Of a DNA stretch of 41,781 bases, positions 41,545 to 41,781 are shown in pieces. Each line of letters opens with the position of its first letter. Position 1 is the stretch's first letter. Source of the stretch: Nocardiopsis sp. TSRI0078 (lineage in GTDB: Bacteria; Actinomycetota; Actinomycetes; Streptosporangiales; Streptosporangiaceae); the NCBI RefSeq assembly GCF_001905145.1, contig NZ_LWLB01000016.1, forward strand, positions 1 through 41,781, written 5' to 3'. The notes under the pieces are model-generated. The model did no database searches. It was not told the origin of the DNA and saw nothing but the letters and a program-made list of their open reading frames with translations. The translations under genes and the position numbers were made by a program.

Positions 41545-41694
41545 ATGAAGAACACCAGCCGGACGCTGACGGTCATCGCCCTGGTCCTGGTCGGGTCCCT
41601 TGCCGCCGCCAGCCCCGCCGCCGCTGTCGTGGAAACCGTGACCCAGGTGCTCCCCGACGTCGGCGGCCTCGGTCTGCTCACCCTCCTGGGATGA
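41545..41694 (+). CDS. Very small secreted peptide, unknown function
   Basis: 49 residues with a clear Sec signal: MKNTSRTLTVIALVLVGSLA then ASPAAA, cleavage expected after residue 26-27. The mature part would be only about 22 residues (VVETVTQVLPDVGGLGLLTL and LG), hydrophobic and without cysteines. No family recognised; it is not a chaplin or SapB-type lantibiotic by sequence. GGAAAGGG upstream (41526-41533), ATG at 41545. Preceded by the TGACGTG array and followed by a short GGTGC/GCACC dyad. A structural or signalling peptide of aerial growth is one guess only. Confidence 0.55.
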   Translation: MKNTSRTLTVIALVLVGSLAAASPAAAVVETVTQVLPDVGGLGLLTLLG

Positions 41695-41781
41695 GGCGCG
41701 CTGAGGTGCCGGTACGCACCGGGTGAGATGCCCCGGAAGCACAAGGCCCGCACCCCCGTCTGCACTGCTCCCCGGAAGTTG

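Noticed and set aside
1..41781. CRISPR array, tRNA, rRNA, prophage, toxin-antitoxin or secondary-metabolite core genes
   Set aside because: No spaced direct repeats, no cloverleaf sequence, and no matching genes were found on either strand.

Overview
The base composition is very GC-rich, many genes start with GTG or TTG, and a divIVA-yggT-sepF-yggS-pgeF-ftsZ-ftsQ-murC-murG-ftsW-murD-mraY-murF-murE block is present. All of this points to an actinomycete chromosome. The murC position between murG and ftsQ and the general flavour suggest a Nocardiopsis-like or other Streptosporangiales organism; this is an inference from gene order, not a sequence match. The window is mostly housekeeping core, with no phage, plasmid, CRISPR, rRNA or tRNA gene. 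The only mobile DNA is the last 27 codons of an IS5-type transposase at the left edge.

Layout. Bases 1-6.2 kb: transposase remnant, a GlnA2-type glutamine synthetase homologue (+), a secreted CBM2-PL11 rhamnogalacturonan lyase (-) behind LacI-type operators, and a secreted endonuclease/exonuclease/phosphatase-fold protein (+). 6.2-9.1 kb, all minus: HAD hydrolase, chorismate mutase with an apparent Tyr/Phe leader peptide and attenuator, PaaI-type thioesterase, GNAT. 9.3-11.4 kb, plus: AraC regulator and azlCD. 11.6-15.3 kb: acetolactate-synthase-like ThDP enzyme, LysR regulator, EamA exporter. 15.4-18.1 kb, minus: rluD and lspA (overlapping), a decayed dksA/traR relic, GNAT, and a small acidic protein. 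18.1-21.6 kb: ileS with a T-box leader.

21.7-40.2 kb is one long minus-strand cell-division and cell-wall block. Reading in its direction of transcription: murE; a strong hairpin; murF-mraY-murD; a hairpin; ftsW-murG-murC; ftsQ; ftsZ; pgeF; yggS; sepF; yggT; divIVA; and an unrecognised two-TM acidic repeat protein. These genes make lipid II precursors (MurC/D/E/F, MraY, MurG), polymerise septal peptidoglycan (FtsW), build and anchor the Z-ring (FtsZ, SepF, FtsQ) and organise poles (DivIVA). Most tight junctions are ATGA or GTGA overlaps, which implies translational coupling. The usual 5' part of the dcw cluster (mraZ, rsmH, ftsL, ftsI) is not upstream of murE. A divergent homocysteine S-methyltransferase sits there instead, followed by a tiny secreted peptide gene at the right edge.

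Most interesting for follow-up: the aromatic leader peptide and attenuator of chorismate mutase, the cluster of LacI-type palindromes at the PL11 gene, the Q/P-rich enlarged FtsZ linker, the repeat protein beside divIVA, the frameshifted dksA relic, and the TGACGTG palindrome array before the small secreted peptide. All boundaries and family calls are from reading by eye; no database search was run.
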